From Paraburkholderia ultramafica (lineage in GTDB: Bacteria > Pseudomonadota > Gammaproteobacteria > Burkholderiales > Burkholderiaceae): a stretch of 64,000 bases of DNA. Shown here one piece after another: positions 29,625 through 39,251 of the stretch; position 1 is the first letter of the stretch, and every line of letters begins with the position of its first letter. The notes beneath the pieces were generated by a model. It was not told the origin of the DNA. It did not search any database and was given only the letters and a program-made list of their open reading frames with translations. The translations under genes and the position numbers were made by a program. The stretch spans positions 155,972 to 219,971 of the forward strand of contig NZ_CADIKK010000009.1 of the NCBI RefSeq assembly GCF_902859915.1, written 5' to 3'.

Positions 29625-31409
29625 TCACTCCACCCCGCCCAGATACGCTTCGAGCACAGCCGGGTCTTGCTGCACGTCCAGCGGCAAACCTTCCGCGATC
29701 CGGGTGCCGAACTCCATGACCACCAGCCGGTCGGTGAGATTCATCACGAAATCCATGTCGTGCTCCACCAGCAGCACACTCATGCCTTCCGCCTTGAGGC
29801 GGCGCAGCAAGTCGGCGAGTTGCAGCTTTTCCTGATAACGCAAACCGGCTGCCGGCTCATCCAGCAGCAGCAGCGTCGGGTCACAGCACAACGCGCGAGC
29901 AATTTCGAGAATCCGCTGCTGGCCCAACGCGAGACTGCCGGCTTCGTCGTACATATGCTGCTCGAGTCCGACACGGCGAATCTGGCGAGCCGCCTCGGCC
30001 ATCAAGCGCGCTTCTTCCGCGCCATTCAGGCGCACAACGCTGCGCCAGACACCAGCCTGGCCGCGCAGATGCGCGCCGATCGCCACATTCTCCAGCACGG
30101 TCATCCCCGGCAGCAGCTTGACGTGCTGGAAGGTCCGGCCAATCCCACGCTTGACGATTTCACGTGAACTCAGTGAATCGATACGCTCGCCGCGGAACGT
30201 GATCTCGCCGCTGGTCGCCTGCAGCACACCGGTGACGAGGTTGAAGGTCGTCGACTTACCGGCGCCGTTCGGCCCGATCAGCCCGATGATCTGCCCCGCT
30301 TTCACTTCGAAGCTGACATCGTTCACTGCAACCAGACCGCCGAACTGCTTGCGCGCCTTGTTCACGGTCAGCAGGTTCTCACCCGCTTCAGGCTTGCTGC
30401 GCTGCGGCAAGGGCTCCGCATGATCCACCAGATGGGCGCGCGGGCCGCTCGGGAAAAAGCGCGCGACGAATGGCCAGACCCCTTTGCGGGCGTATTGCAG
30501 CAGCAGCACCATCAAAATGCCGAACACGATCACTTCGAAGTTGCCGTTCTCGCCCAGCAGCTTCGGCAGTAGCGTTTGCAGATAGTCCTGCAACACCGTC
30601 AGGATCGCCGCGCCGAGCACCGCGCCCCAGACGTGCGACACGCCCCCCACCACCGCCATGAACAGAAACTCGATGCCGTGGTTCAGACCAAACGGCGTCG
30701 GATTCACCGCGCGTTGCAGATGGGCGTACAGGAAGCCCGAGACCGACGCCAGCACCGCCGCATAGACGAAGATCACCACGCGCATCCAGCCGGTATTCAC
30801 GCCCATCGCCTCCGCCATCATGCCGCCGCCGCGCAACGCGCGAATCGCCCGCCCCGGCCGGCTATTAAGCAGATTTTGAACAGAGATCACCGCACCGAGC
30901 ACGACGAGCCAGATCAGGAAATAGATATGGCGGCCGGACTCGAGGTTGATGCCGAAAACATTCAGCACCGGAATCCCGTTGATGCCGTCGTACTTGCCGA
31001 GCATTTCGAGATTGCCGAACAGGTAGAACAGCGCGAGCCCCCACGCGATCGTGCCGAGCGGCAGAAAGTGACCGGACAAACGCATCGTCACGAGGCCCAG
31101 CATCAGCGCGATCAGCGCCGTCACGACGACGCCCGCGATCAGCGCGAGCCACGGCGACACACCATAGGCCGTCGTCAGATAAGCGGTCGCGTAGGCGCCG
31201 ATGCCGACGAACGCCGCCTGCCCGAAGCTCGTCATCCCGCCGATGCCGGTCAGCAGCACGAGCCCGATCGCGACGATCGAATACAGGCCGATGTAGTTGA
31301 GCAGCGTCACCCAGTACTCGGGCACGTGAATCGGCTGCGGCAACACCGGCAGCGCGAACAGCACCACGAGGAACAACCAGAAGAACTTGTTTTGCATGAT
31401 CCGTTTCAT
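29625..31409 (-). CDS. Fused Liv permease and ATP-binding protein (LivM-LivG)
   Basis: A 594-residue fusion. The first about 330 residues are a LivM-type permease with about eight to ten membrane segments and the family loop [33 protein letters not shown] linker leads to a LivG-type ATPase from about residue 345: Walker [18 protein letters not shown], Walker [17 protein letters not shown]. The ABC signature reads [15 protein letters not shown] rather than the usual LSYGQQ or LSGGQ. The start at 31409 has AGGAG seven bases upstream, and only four bases separate it from the livH stop. There is no stop or frame change between the two parts. Confidence 0.93.
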   Translation of the reverse strand: MKRIMQNKFFWLFLVVLFALPVLPQPIHVPEYWVTLLNYIGLYSIVAIGLVLLTGIGGMTSFGQAAFVGIGAYATAYLTTAYGVSPWLALIAGVVVTALIALMLGLVTMRLSGHFLPLGTIAWGLALFYLFGNLEMLGKYDGINGIPVLNVFGINLESGRHIYFLIWLVVLGAVISVQNLLNSRPGRAIRALRGGGMMAEAMGVNTGWMRVVIFVYAAVLASVSGFLYAHLQRAVNPTPFGLNHGIEFLFMAVVGGVSHVWGAVLGAAILTVLQDYLQTLLPKLLGENGNFEVIVFGILMVLLLQYARKGVWPFVARFFPSGPRAHLVDHAEPLPQRSKPEAGENLLTVNKARKQFGGLVAVNDVSFEVKAGQIIGLIGPNGAGKSTTFNLVTGVLQATSGEITFRGERIDSLSSREIVKRGIGRTFQHVKLLPGMTVLENVAIGAHLRGQAGVWRSVVRLNGAEEARLMAEAARQIRRVGLEQHMYDEAGSLALGQQRILEIARALCCDPTLLLLDEPAAGLRYQEKLQLADLLRRLKAEGMSVLLVEHDMDFVMNLTDRLVVMEFGTRIAEGLPLDVQQDPAVLEAYLGGVE

Positions 31410-31413
31410 CGTG

Positions 31414-32469
31414 TCACTCCTCTTCCTCTTCGGCGTGCGGGCTGGCAAGACTTCGCCAGAGCAGCACCGGGATGATCAGCGTGAACACGATCACTTCTTT
31501 ATAGGCGCTCGCCCAGAACGACGAATACGACTCCAGCAGGCCCACCAGGATCGAGCCCGCAGCCGCCAGCGGATAGCTGACGAGCCCGCCGATAATCGCC
31601 CCCACGAAGCCCTTCAGACCGATCAGGAAGCCCGAGTCGTAGTAGATGGTGGTCAGCGGTGCGACGAGGATGCCGCACAGGGCGCCGAGCCCCGCAGCCA
31701 GCGTGAACGCGAGGCGCCCCGCTTGCGTCGTGCCGATGCCGACGAGCCGCGCGCCGAGCCGGTTCACCGATGTCGCGCGCAAGGCCTTGCCTGAGATCGA
31801 GCGGTCGAAGTACAGATACAGCGCGCCGATCAACACGACCGCGGTGCCGACCACCCACAGACTTTGCCCGGAGATCGACAGGCTGCCGACGTTGAAGGTC
31901 GCGTCCGAGAATGCATTGGTCCGCGAGCCTTCCGCGCCGAACATCACGAGCCCCAGGCCGACCATCGCAAAGTGCACCGCCACCGCGACGATCAGCAGCA
32001 GCAGCGTGGTCGCCTCCGCGATCGGCTCATACGCGAGCCGGTAGACGAACGGTCCCATCGGAATCACGATCAGAAGCGTCAACGCGATCTGCACGATCAT
32101 CGGCAGAGGCTGTAGGAAAACACCTCGCGTGAGCGCGTAAACCGCGATCGGAAACAGCAGGTATTTCCCGACCAGCATGACCAGCGTGCGTGCCGCATGG
32201 CGTCGCCGTTCGGGATGCCGCACCAGCCCCGCCGCCTCGACAACGAAGCAGGCCGCGCCCATCGCCATCAACAGCCAGCAGGTGGCCGGAAATTTTTGGG
32301 TCTGGAGTGCGGCGAGCGTCAACGCGCCGTACGAAACAAACTCCCCCTGCGGGATAAAGATCACCCGCGTCACGGAGAACACCAGCACCAGCGCGAGCGC
32401 GAGCAGCGCGTATATCGCGCCGGTGGTGATGCCATCCTGCGCGAGGATCGCCGCAATTGATAGATCCAT
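31414..32469 (-). CDS. livH: Branched-chain amino acid ABC transporter permease LivH (cluster 1)
   Basis: A 351-residue inner-membrane permease. The opening ILAQDGITTGAIYALLALALVLVFSVTRVIFIPQGEFVSYGA is the LivH signature, and LRATSVNRLGARLVGIGTTQAGRLAFTLAAGLGALCG is the cytoplasmic coupling region. A hydrophilic insertion (LVRHPERRRHAARTL) after the first helices makes it longer than the usual about 290-310 residues. The C-terminus ends in five Glu. Start 32469 has AGGAAGT before the ATG. Confidence 0.92.
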   Translation of the reverse strand: MDLSIAAILAQDGITTGAIYALLALALVLVFSVTRVIFIPQGEFVSYGALTLAALQTQKFPATCWLLMAMGAACFVVEAAGLVRHPERRRHAARTLVMLVGKYLLFPIAVYALTRGVFLQPLPMIVQIALTLLIVIPMGPFVYRLAYEPIAEATTLLLLIVAVAVHFAMVGLGLVMFGAEGSRTNAFSDATFNVGSLSISGQSLWVVGTAVVLIGALYLYFDRSISGKALRATSVNRLGARLVGIGTTQAGRLAFTLAAGLGALCGILVAPLTTIYYDSGFLIGLKGFVGAIIGGLVSYPLAAAGSILVGLLESYSSFWASAYKEVIVFTLIIPVLLWRSLASPHAEEEEE

Positions 32470-32674
32470 ACTTCCTCGTCCTGAAGCTTCGAAATCGAAA
32501 CTGGGAAACAGTCGTGGCGGCAGAACTCCAGGCCGTCCACCGACCCGCAATGCCTGAAAAGGCAACCGCCGCACCGTGGTCCGGCGCGGCGGTCGATGCC
32601 ATTGTCATCGAACCGAATGGCAATGCGGCGTCACGTGCCGCAGATTGCGCGAGAGGCGCGTACCGCTTTTATGT
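32470..32674. other. Spacer between the livK paralogue and livH
   Basis: About 205 bases with no gene. I see no intrinsic terminator here, so transcription probably continues from the binding-protein gene into livH. Confidence 0.4.
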
Positions 32675-33835
32675 TTAGTCGTTCTGCAGTTTCCACTTGC
32701 CGTCGACGATCTGCACGATCACGCGTGCACGCTTGTCGAGGCCGTTGTGGTCGGTCGTCGTGGTGTTCATGATGCCGTGCGACACCGGCAATTCCTTGAT
32801 GCTTTCGAGTGCGCCGCGCAGTGCCACGCGGAACGCTTCGGTGCCCGGCTGAGCGGTCTTCAGCGCGACCGGAATCGCCGCTTGCAACATCTGGCCGGCA
32901 TCCCATGCGTGACCGCCGAAGGTCGCCACCGAACCCGCGCCGTACGCCTTCTCGTACGCCGTCTTATAGGCTTCCGACGACTTCTTCACCGGATTCGAAT
33001 CCGGCAACTGGTCCACCACGAGAATCGGGCCAGCCGGCAGCAGTTCGCCTTCGCAATCCTTGCCGCATACGCGCAGGAAGTCGTTGTTCGCGACGCCATG
33101 CGTCTGATAGATCTTGCCCTTGTAGCCGCGCTCCTTGAGCGCCTTGGCCGGCAGCGCCGCCGGCGTGCCCGAACCGGCGATCAGCACCGCGTCGGGATTT
33201 GAGCCCATCGTCTTCAATACCTGACCGGTCACCGATGCGTCGGTGCGGTTAAAGCGTTCATTCGAGACGATCTTCAGATTGTGCGCGGCGGCGGCGGCAT
33301 TAAAGACCGTATTCCAGCTGTCGCCGTACGCATCCGCGAAGCCGATGAAGCCAACCGTCTTCACGCCGTGATGCGCCATGTAGTCGGCGATCGCGTCGGC
33401 CATCAGGCTGTCGTTCTGCGGCGGTTTAAAGGCCCATGCGCGCTTCGCGTCCATCGGCGAGATGATCGCGGCCGACGCCGCCAGCGAAATGACCGGCGTC
33501 TTGCCTTCGGCGGCGGCGTCGAGCATTGCGAGTGAATTCGGCGTGACAGTCGAACCAATGATCGCATCGACGTGGTCTTCATCGATCAGCTTGCGCGTGT
33601 TCTGCACGGCCTTGCCGGTGTCCGATGCGTCGTCGAGCACGATGTACTGCACGGTCTTGCCGCCGATCTCTTTCGGCAGCAGCGCGATCGTGTTCTTCTC
33701 AGGAATGCCGAGCGATGCAGCCGGCCCCGTGGTCGACAACGTCACGCCGATCTTCACCTGAGCGAACGCCGCTCCCGCGCCACACATCAACGCCATCGCG
33801 ATGCCGGTGCGTACCCATTGCCTAGTCTTGTTCAT
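32675..33835 (-). CDS. Branched-chain amino acid ABC transporter binding protein, paralogue A
   Basis: A 386-residue exported type 1 binding protein. The signal peptide MNKTRQWVRTGIAMALMCGAGAAFA ends at about residue 25. The mature protein begins QVKIGVTLSTTGPAASLGIPEKNTIALLPKEIGGKTVQYIVLDDASDTGKAVQNTRKL. It is strongly similar over its full length to paralogue B just upstream, so the two arose by tandem duplication. Start 33835 has GGAGACTCGC upstream. It is the binding protein nearest the permease genes and the likeliest partner of cluster 1. Confidence 0.92.
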   Translation of the reverse strand: MNKTRQWVRTGIAMALMCGAGAAFAQVKIGVTLSTTGPAASLGIPEKNTIALLPKEIGGKTVQYIVLDDASDTGKAVQNTRKLIDEDHVDAIIGSTVTPNSLAMLDAAAEGKTPVISLAASAAIISPMDAKRAWAFKPPQNDSLMADAIADYMAHHGVKTVGFIGFADAYGDSWNTVFNAAAAAHNLKIVSNERFNRTDASVTGQVLKTMGSNPDAVLIAGSGTPAALPAKALKERGYKGKIYQTHGVANNDFLRVCGKDCEGELLPAGPILVVDQLPDSNPVKKSSEAYKTAYEKAYGAGSVATFGGHAWDAGQMLQAAIPVALKTAQPGTEAFRVALRGALESIKELPVSHGIMNTTTTDHNGLDKRARVIVQIVDGKWKLQND

Positions 33836-34176
33836 TGCGAGTCTCCAAACGCTTTGAAGCGCGTATCTGTAATCCGGCCTGACGGCCGGGTGTCTGAATC
33901 TGGTTATAGGGCTCAGGCGTGCCAAGCATGGTTTTCCCTGCTCCGCGCGAATACCTTCGCCATTTTGTCGGGTGCCACTCCCCTGCTCACCACCACTGCA
34001 AACTGCTGCGATTTCCTACGATAGTTGCCCCACTTCGCTGCTGCGAATTCAAGCCGGCAAACTACTAACATGTTAGTAGTATTGCGTTCTGCATCATTGA
34101 CGGTCAATACACTGCCAGTCAACTGCGGGTTTGTCCTGAAGCGACGGAACCACACTTTTCATGTGAAGCGGGCAAT
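33836..34176. other. Gene-free interval upstream of binding-protein paralogue A
   Basis: About 340 bases that should carry the promoter of paralogue A and the downstream liv genes. The notable feature is a perfect 20-bp palindrome at 34061-34080. No reading frame looks coding. Confidence 0.5.
34061..34080. promoter_or_regulatory. Perfect 20-bp palindrome, candidate operator
   Basis: ACTACTAACATGTTAGTAGT reads identically on both strands. It lies about 225 bases upstream of paralogue A and about 100 bases below the terminator of paralogue B. It is AT-rich in a GC-rich genome and has the size of a dimeric repressor site. The cognate regulator is unknown. Confidence 0.5.
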
Positions 34177-34208
34177 AAAAAAGACGCGTCGACTGCACGC
34201 GTCTTTTT
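34177..34208 (-). terminator. Intrinsic terminator of binding-protein paralogue B
   Basis: GACGCGT (34183-34189) pairs with ACGCGTC (34197-34203), extended by flanking A and T runs. On the minus strand it ends in TTTTTTATT. It lies about 30 bases past the stop of paralogue B and so may separate it from paralogue A. Confidence 0.9.
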
Positions 34209-34238
34209 CGATGAGGTTCCGTATCGCTTCGCCTTCGC

Positions 34239-35405
34239 TCAGTCGCCGGACAGCTTCCACTTGCCGCCGACGATCTCCACCATCACGCGCGCCCGCTGGT
34301 CGAGACCAGCGTGGTCATTCGCGCTCATGTTGAAGATGCCGTGCGACGCGGGCACGTCTTTCGTGTTCTCCAGTGCTGCGCGCAGCGCCTCACGGAACGC
34401 AGGCGTGCCCGGCTGGCCCTTCTTCAACGCGAGCGGAATCGCGTGTTGCAGCAGCAGGCCCGCATCCCATGCGTGACCGCCGAAGGTCGACACCGAGCCG
34501 GCGCCATAAGCGGTTTCGTACGCATGCTTGTAGGCCAGCGAGCTCTTCTTCACCGGATTCGAATCAGGCAGCTGATCGGCGACCAGCAGCGGGCCGGCCG
34601 GCAGATACGTGCCTTCGCAATCCTTGCCGCACACGCGCAGGAAGTCGTTATTCGCGACGCCGTGCGTCTGATAGTACTTGCCCTTGTAGCCGCGCTCCCT
34701 GAGCGTTTTCTGCGGCAGCGCGGCCGGCGTGCCCGCACCCGCGATCAGCACCGCATCCGGGTTCTGCGACATCATCTTCAGCACCTGGCCGGTGACCGAT
34801 GCGTCGTTGCGCGCGAAGCGTTCGTTCGCGACGATCTTGATCTTCGCGAGATCAGCGGCCTTGCCGAACTCCTTGAACCAGCTCTCGCCATACGCGTCCG
34901 CGAAGCCGATGAACGCGACCGTCTTCACGCCGTGATTCGCCATATGCTGCGCGATCGCGGTGGCCATCAGAATGTCGTTCTGCGGCGTCTTGAAGACCCA
35001 CGCGCGCTTCGCATCCATCGGTTCGACGATGCTCGCCGCGGCGGCCATCGAGATCATCGGCGTGGCGCCTTCGGCGGCGACGTCGATCATGGCGAGCGAG
35101 TTCGGCACGACGGTCGAGCCGATCATCGCATCCACGTGATCTTCGCTGGTGAGCTTGCGGGCGTTCTTGACCGCCTGGGTCGAATCGGTCGCATCGTCGA
35201 GCACGATGTAGTCGATTTTCTGGCCTGCTACTTCTTTAGGCAGCAGCGCAATCGTGTTCTTTTCCGGAATACCGAGCGATGCGGCCGGCCCCGTTGCCGA
35301 CACGGTGACGCCGATTTTCACGTCCGCGAACGCATGACCGCTCCATGTGGCGGATACCCCGGTGGCGACCAATGCCGCGCAAATCCAACGCAATGCCGAC
35401 TTCAT
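34239..35405 (-). CDS. Branched-chain amino acid ABC transporter binding protein, paralogue B
   Basis: A 388-residue exported binding protein with signal peptide MKSALRWICAALVATGVSATWSGHAFA. The mature start DVKIGVTVSATGPAASLGIPEKNTIALLPKEVAGQKIDYIVLDDATDSTQAVKNARKL is a close relative of paralogue A. Both also share CGKDCEG, with a likely disulfide, and end in GKWKL. It has its own terminator and a 22-bp palindrome at its start, so it is probably expressed separately from the transporter genes. GGAGCGG precedes the ATG. Confidence 0.92.
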   Translation of the reverse strand: MKSALRWICAALVATGVSATWSGHAFADVKIGVTVSATGPAASLGIPEKNTIALLPKEVAGQKIDYIVLDDATDSTQAVKNARKLTSEDHVDAMIGSTVVPNSLAMIDVAAEGATPMISMAAAASIVEPMDAKRAWVFKTPQNDILMATAIAQHMANHGVKTVAFIGFADAYGESWFKEFGKAADLAKIKIVANERFARNDASVTGQVLKMMSQNPDAVLIAGAGTPAALPQKTLRERGYKGKYYQTHGVANNDFLRVCGKDCEGTYLPAGPLLVADQLPDSNPVKKSSLAYKHAYETAYGAGSVSTFGGHAWDAGLLLQHAIPLALKKGQPGTPAFREALRAALENTKDVPASHGIFNMSANDHAGLDQRARVMVEIVGGKWKLSGD

Positions 35406-35438
35406 CCCGCTCCTCTATCTACACCGTTATTCGTTTGA

Positions 35439-35460
35439 ATTTAAATCCGCGGATTTAAAT
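35439..35460. promoter_or_regulatory. Perfect 22-bp palindrome just upstream of binding-protein paralogue B
   Basis: A fully symmetric sequence centred on CCGCGG with ATTTAAAT arms. It starts 34 bases before the start codon, in the leader or over the promoter. Its AT-rich arms stand out from the surroundings. It is a plausible operator. Confidence 0.55.
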
Positions 35461-35619
35461 ACCAACCCAGCGGTCGGTGAATAGCGAGTTTAGCGGACGA
35501 AAGCCCGGCGCTGCAAGCGTTTTGCAGGGTTGTGCGGGATGAGATCGCGATCGATTCGGTGAATAAAAAAGGCCACCGAATTAGCGAAAGAATGGAATAG
35601 CGCCAGATGAAAAGCACAA

Positions 35620-35657
35620 ATAAAAAGCGCTGTTGGATATCAATCCAACAGCGCTTT
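35620..35657 (-). terminator. Intrinsic terminator of liv cluster 2
   Basis: A 15-bp perfect stem (35624-35638 with 35643-35657) with a four-base loop is followed on the minus strand by TTTTTATTT. The nearest minus-strand gene upstream is livM of cluster 2, ending 268 bases away. It separates that operon from paralogue B. Confidence 0.85.
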
Positions 35658-35925
35658 CGTCTGGGCACTGAGTGCCTCATGTCTCCTCGTTCTCCACCTG
35701 CAAAATTTCGTGGTGCATCAGAACTGCATGAAGATTAAACGAGCCCCCCTCTGGCTACAACTAGCAATTACCCTAGTGGTGCACTGCGGCACCGAATTGG
35801 GGCACGTTTGCGCGGCCTTTGCCGCTGGCTGCAATCGGCCAGCGGACTTCGCGATCCACGCGCCTCTGTTCCCAGCTCCGCCGAATTACATCGGATACCG
35901 AATCAATTTCGCAGTTCATCGTGCT

Positions 35926-36900
35926 TCAGGCTCGCAGCGGCCGCACCCGCGCGATGATCTCGCCGACAATGCCGCGCCGGAACGCCAGCACGCAAGCGAT
36001 GAAAATCACGCCGGTCACGATCGTCACCGACTCGCCCAGCGAGCGGAACCAGTCGATGCCGGTCGACGCCGCGAGCGCCCCGCCGATATCGCCGAGCCGG
36101 TCTTCGAGCGCAACGATCAACGCCGCACCTAGCAAGGGCCCAAACAACGTCCCCATGCCACCGACCAGCGTCATCAGGATCACCAGACCGGACATGGTCC
36201 AGTACGCGTCGCTCAGCGTCTCGAAGCCCTGCACCAGCACTTTGAGCGAACCCGCGAGGCCGGCAAGCCCCGCCGACAGAATGAATGCGAGCAGCTTGAA
36301 GCGATCCGTGTCGTAGCCGAGCGACACCGCACGCGGCTCGTTTTCCTTGATCGCCACCAGCACCTGTCCGAACGGCGAGTGCACGATCCGCACGATCAGC
36401 AGGAACGCCAGCACCATCACAGCCAGCACGACAAAGTACAGCGCGACGTCGGAAGACAGATCCAGCAGACCGAACAGCTTGCCGCGCGGCACGCCTTGCA
36501 GGCCATCCTCGCCATGCGTGAACGGCGCCTGCAGGAACACGAAGTAGACCATCTGCGCCAACGCCAGCGTCACCATCGCGAAGTAGATGCCCTGCCGGCG
36601 AATCGCGAAGAATCCGACGATCAGGCCGAGCAAGGTGGCCACCGCGGTGCCGGCAAGCACACCGAGTTCGGGCGAAAAGCCGAGCGTCTGCATCGCATAG
36701 CCGGTGACGTAACCGGCCGACGCGAGAAACATCGCATGGCCGAACGACAGCAAGCCGGTATAGCCGATCAGCAGATTGAACGCCGCCGCGAACAGCGCGA
36801 AACAAAGCACCTTCATCACGAAGAGCGGATAGATGCCGAGCACGGGCACCGCGAGGAGACCGATCAGCAGCAGCCCGTAAAGCACTTTTCTCTGCATCAT
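35926..36900 (-). CDS. livM: Branched-chain amino acid ABC transporter permease LivM (cluster 2)
   Basis: A 324-residue permease with about nine membrane segments. LLIGYTGLLSFGHAMFLASAGYVTGYAMQTLG and VLVAIKENEPRAVSLGYDTDRFKLLAFILSAGLAGLAGSLKVLV are LivM hallmarks. The start at 36900 overlaps the livH stop by four bases (ATGA) and has AAGGAAAA before it. Longer in-frame extensions upstream are a shadow of livH. It is the last gene of cluster 2. Confidence 0.94.
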   Translation of the reverse strand: MMQRKVLYGLLLIGLLAVPVLGIYPLFVMKVLCFALFAAAFNLLIGYTGLLSFGHAMFLASAGYVTGYAMQTLGFSPELGVLAGTAVATLLGLIVGFFAIRRQGIYFAMVTLALAQMVYFVFLQAPFTHGEDGLQGVPRGKLFGLLDLSSDVALYFVVLAVMVLAFLLIVRIVHSPFGQVLVAIKENEPRAVSLGYDTDRFKLLAFILSAGLAGLAGSLKVLVQGFETLSDAYWTMSGLVILMTLVGGMGTLFGPLLGAALIVALEDRLGDIGGALAASTGIDWFRSLGESVTIVTGVIFIACVLAFRRGIVGEIIARVRPLRA

Positions 36901-37781
36901 TTTTCCTTGCCGAAGAGACCCGCCGGGCGCACCAGCAACACGAGCGCCATGATCACGAAGACGACGGTCGCCGACGCTTCCGGATAGAACACGCGCGTCA
37001 GCCCTTCGATCACGCCGAGCATCAGGCCGGTCAGAATCGAGCCCATGATCGAACCCATCCCGCCGATCACGACCACCGCGAACACGGTGATGATCATCGG
37101 CTGGCCCATCAACGGCGAAACCTGAATGACCGGCGCGGCCAGCACGCCCGCGAACGCCGCCAATGCGACGCCGAAGCCATAAGTCAGCGTGATCATCAGC
37201 GGCACGTTGACGCCGAACGCCTCGACCAGTTTCGGGTTCTCGGTGCCCGCGCGCAGATACGCGCCGAGGCGCGTCTTCTCGATCACGAACCACGTCGCGA
37301 AGCAGACCAGCAGCGACGCGACCACCACCCACGCGCGGTAGTTCGGCAGGAACATGAAGCCGAGATTGGTCGCGCCGGAGAGCGCCGACGGCACGTCGTA
37401 CGGCTGGCCGGACGAACCATAGATCGAGCGGAACACGCCTTCGACGACCAGCGTGAGCCCGAACGTCAGCAGCAGCCCATACAGGTGATCGAGCTTATAC
37501 AGCCAGCGCAGCATCGAGCGCTCGATCGCGATGCCGAACAGCCCCACGATCAGCGGCGCCAATACCAACATCATCCAGTACGGCAGGCCGAAATACGACA
37601 GCCCCATCCACGCGAGCATCGCGCCGAGCATGAACAACGCGCCGTGCGCGAAGTTGATCACGTTGAGCAAGCCGAAGATCACCGCCAGCCCGAGACTCAG
37701 AATCGCGTAGAACGAGCCGTTCACGAGACCCAGCAGAAGCTGGCTCAGCATCGCCGGTAGCGGAACGCCAAAGATGTCCAT
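36897..37781 (-). CDS. livH: Branched-chain amino acid ABC transporter permease LivH (cluster 2)
   Basis: A 294-residue permease. LSQLLLGLVNGSFYAILSLGLAVIFGLLNVINFAHGALFMLGA is the LivH opening, and TRLGAYLRAGTENPKLVEAFGVNVPLMITLTYGFGVALAAFAGVLA is the coupling loop. Length is standard, unlike the longer LivH of cluster 1. It is 202 bases downstream of its binding protein and overlaps livM by four bases. Confidence 0.94.
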   Translation of the reverse strand: MDIFGVPLPAMLSQLLLGLVNGSFYAILSLGLAVIFGLLNVINFAHGALFMLGAMLAWMGLSYFGLPYWMMLVLAPLIVGLFGIAIERSMLRWLYKLDHLYGLLLTFGLTLVVEGVFRSIYGSSGQPYDVPSALSGATNLGFMFLPNYRAWVVVASLLVCFATWFVIEKTRLGAYLRAGTENPKLVEAFGVNVPLMITLTYGFGVALAAFAGVLAAPVIQVSPLMGQPMIITVFAVVVIGGMGSIMGSILTGLMLGVIEGLTRVFYPEASATVVFVIMALVLLVRPAGLFGKEK

Positions 37782-37983
37782 TGAAGCCCTTAACCCCTGT
37801 AGCCATCGCCAAGGTGAGATCGCTCACGCACGATCCGGCCGGCGCGCGACAGGCGGCAACAGCGCCTATCACGCTCGGCGTGTGAAACGGTTTGCCGTCT
37901 GCCTGCCGGCCAGCACCGCGCAACTGCTAATTCGCGCGCTGATACATCGACACGCAGACGGCCTCGAGACCCTCAACCCGCGC

Positions 37984-39198
37984 TTATTTCCACAGCGCGC
38001 AGCGCGTTTCCGCCTTGGTCGTGAACGCCTGCTCGCCCGGAATCGTCGCGCTGATCTTGTAGTAGTCCCACGGTTCTTTGGATTCGGCCGGCGTCTTCAC
38101 CTGCATCAGGTACATGTCGTGGATCATGCTGCCGTCCTGACGAATGTAGCCCTTCGCGTAGAAGTCGTCGATTTTGGTCTTCCTCAACTGCGCCATCACC
38201 TTGTCGGAGTCGGTCGAGCCGACTGCCTGCACGGCCTTCAGGTAGTTCATGGTCGCCGAATAGTCGGCGGCCTGCAGGCTCGACGGCATCTTCTTCGTCT
38301 TGTCGAAATAGCGCTGCGCCCACTTGCGCGTGTTGGCGTCCTTGTTCCAGTACCAGCTATCCGTCAGCACCAGACCTTGAGTGGTTTCCAGGCCCAGGCT
38401 ATGCACGTCGTTGATGAACATCAGCAGCGCGGCAATCTTCATCGTCTTGTTGATGCCGAATTCCTTGGCGGCCTTGATCGAGTTGATCGTGTCGCCGCCG
38501 GCATTGGCGAGGCCCAGGATCTGCGCCTTCGACCCTTGCGCCTGCAGCAGGAATGACGAGAAGTCCGACGCGGACAGAGGATGCCGCACCTCGCCCAGCA
38601 CCTGGCCGCCGCTCGCTTTCACCACGTCCGACGTGTTCTTTTCGAGCGCCTTGCCGAACGCATAATCAGCCGTCAGGAAGTACCACGTCTTGCCGCCCTG
38701 CTTGGTCACCGCCGAACCCGTGCCCTTGGCGAGCGCGGTCGTGTCGTACGCATAGTGGATCGTGTACGGCGTGCACTGCTCGTTGGTCAGCGTGTCCGCG
38801 CCTGCGCCAATGCTGATATAGACCTTGTGCTTCTCGCCCGCCACCGTGTTCATCGACAGGCCGGTCGCCGAGTTCGTGCCGCCGATCAGCAGGTCGACGC
38901 CGTCACGGTCGAACCACTCGCGTGCCCGCGACGCGGCGATGTCCGCCTTGTTCTGGTGATCCGCGTACACCACCGTAATCGGCTTGCCGTTCACCTTGCC
39001 GCCGAAGTCTGCGACCGCCATGCGGATCGCTTCGAGGCCGCCCGGGCCGTCGATATCCGCGTACAGCCCCGACAGATCGGTGATGAAGCCGATCTTCACC
39101 GCATCGTCGGCCGCTTGCGCGCTGCCCATCGTCAGAGCGGCCCCGGCCGCTACCGCGAAACAAAGTGAGGCAAGCCGCGCGAGTGGGTTCTTTTTCAT
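37984..39198 (-). CDS. Amino acid or amide ABC transporter binding protein (cluster 2)
   Basis: A 404-residue exported binding protein with signal peptide MKKNPLARLASLCFAVAAGAALTMGSAQA. The mature start is ADDAVKIGFITDLSGLYADIDGPGGLEAIRMAVADFGG. It is more distant from the other three LivK-type proteins in this window and belongs to the group with SASDFSSFLLQAQGSKAQILGLANAGGDTINSIKAA. Such proteins often serve transporters for amides, aromatic acids or other non-branched-chain substrates. It lies inside cluster 2, between livF and livH, so its transporter is clear although its ligand is not. Confidence 0.9.
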   Translation of the reverse strand: MKKNPLARLASLCFAVAAGAALTMGSAQAADDAVKIGFITDLSGLYADIDGPGGLEAIRMAVADFGGKVNGKPITVVYADHQNKADIAASRAREWFDRDGVDLLIGGTNSATGLSMNTVAGEKHKVYISIGAGADTLTNEQCTPYTIHYAYDTTALAKGTGSAVTKQGGKTWYFLTADYAFGKALEKNTSDVVKASGGQVLGEVRHPLSASDFSSFLLQAQGSKAQILGLANAGGDTINSIKAAKEFGINKTMKIAALLMFINDVHSLGLETTQGLVLTDSWYWNKDANTRKWAQRYFDKTKKMPSSLQAADYSATMNYLKAVQAVGSTDSDKVMAQLRKTKIDDFYAKGYIRQDGSMIHDMYLMQVKTPAESKEPWDYYKISATIPGEQAFTTKAETRCALWK

Positions 39199-39251
39199 TC
39201 GTGTCTCCTGGTTTCTTCGCTTGTGGTTATCAGGGGTAATCGGGCGTGTGC

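Noticed and set aside
30156..30171. parS-like sequence inside the livMG gene
   Set aside because: It keeps the TTTCACGTGAA core but differs at five of 16 positions, so it is below the expected match for ParB.
35926..37332. Extension of LivM (cluster 2) upstream to 37332
   Set aside because: The extra sequence overlaps livH in another frame and is Arg/Asp-rich. The ATG at 36900 has a ribosome-binding site and a normal LivM start.
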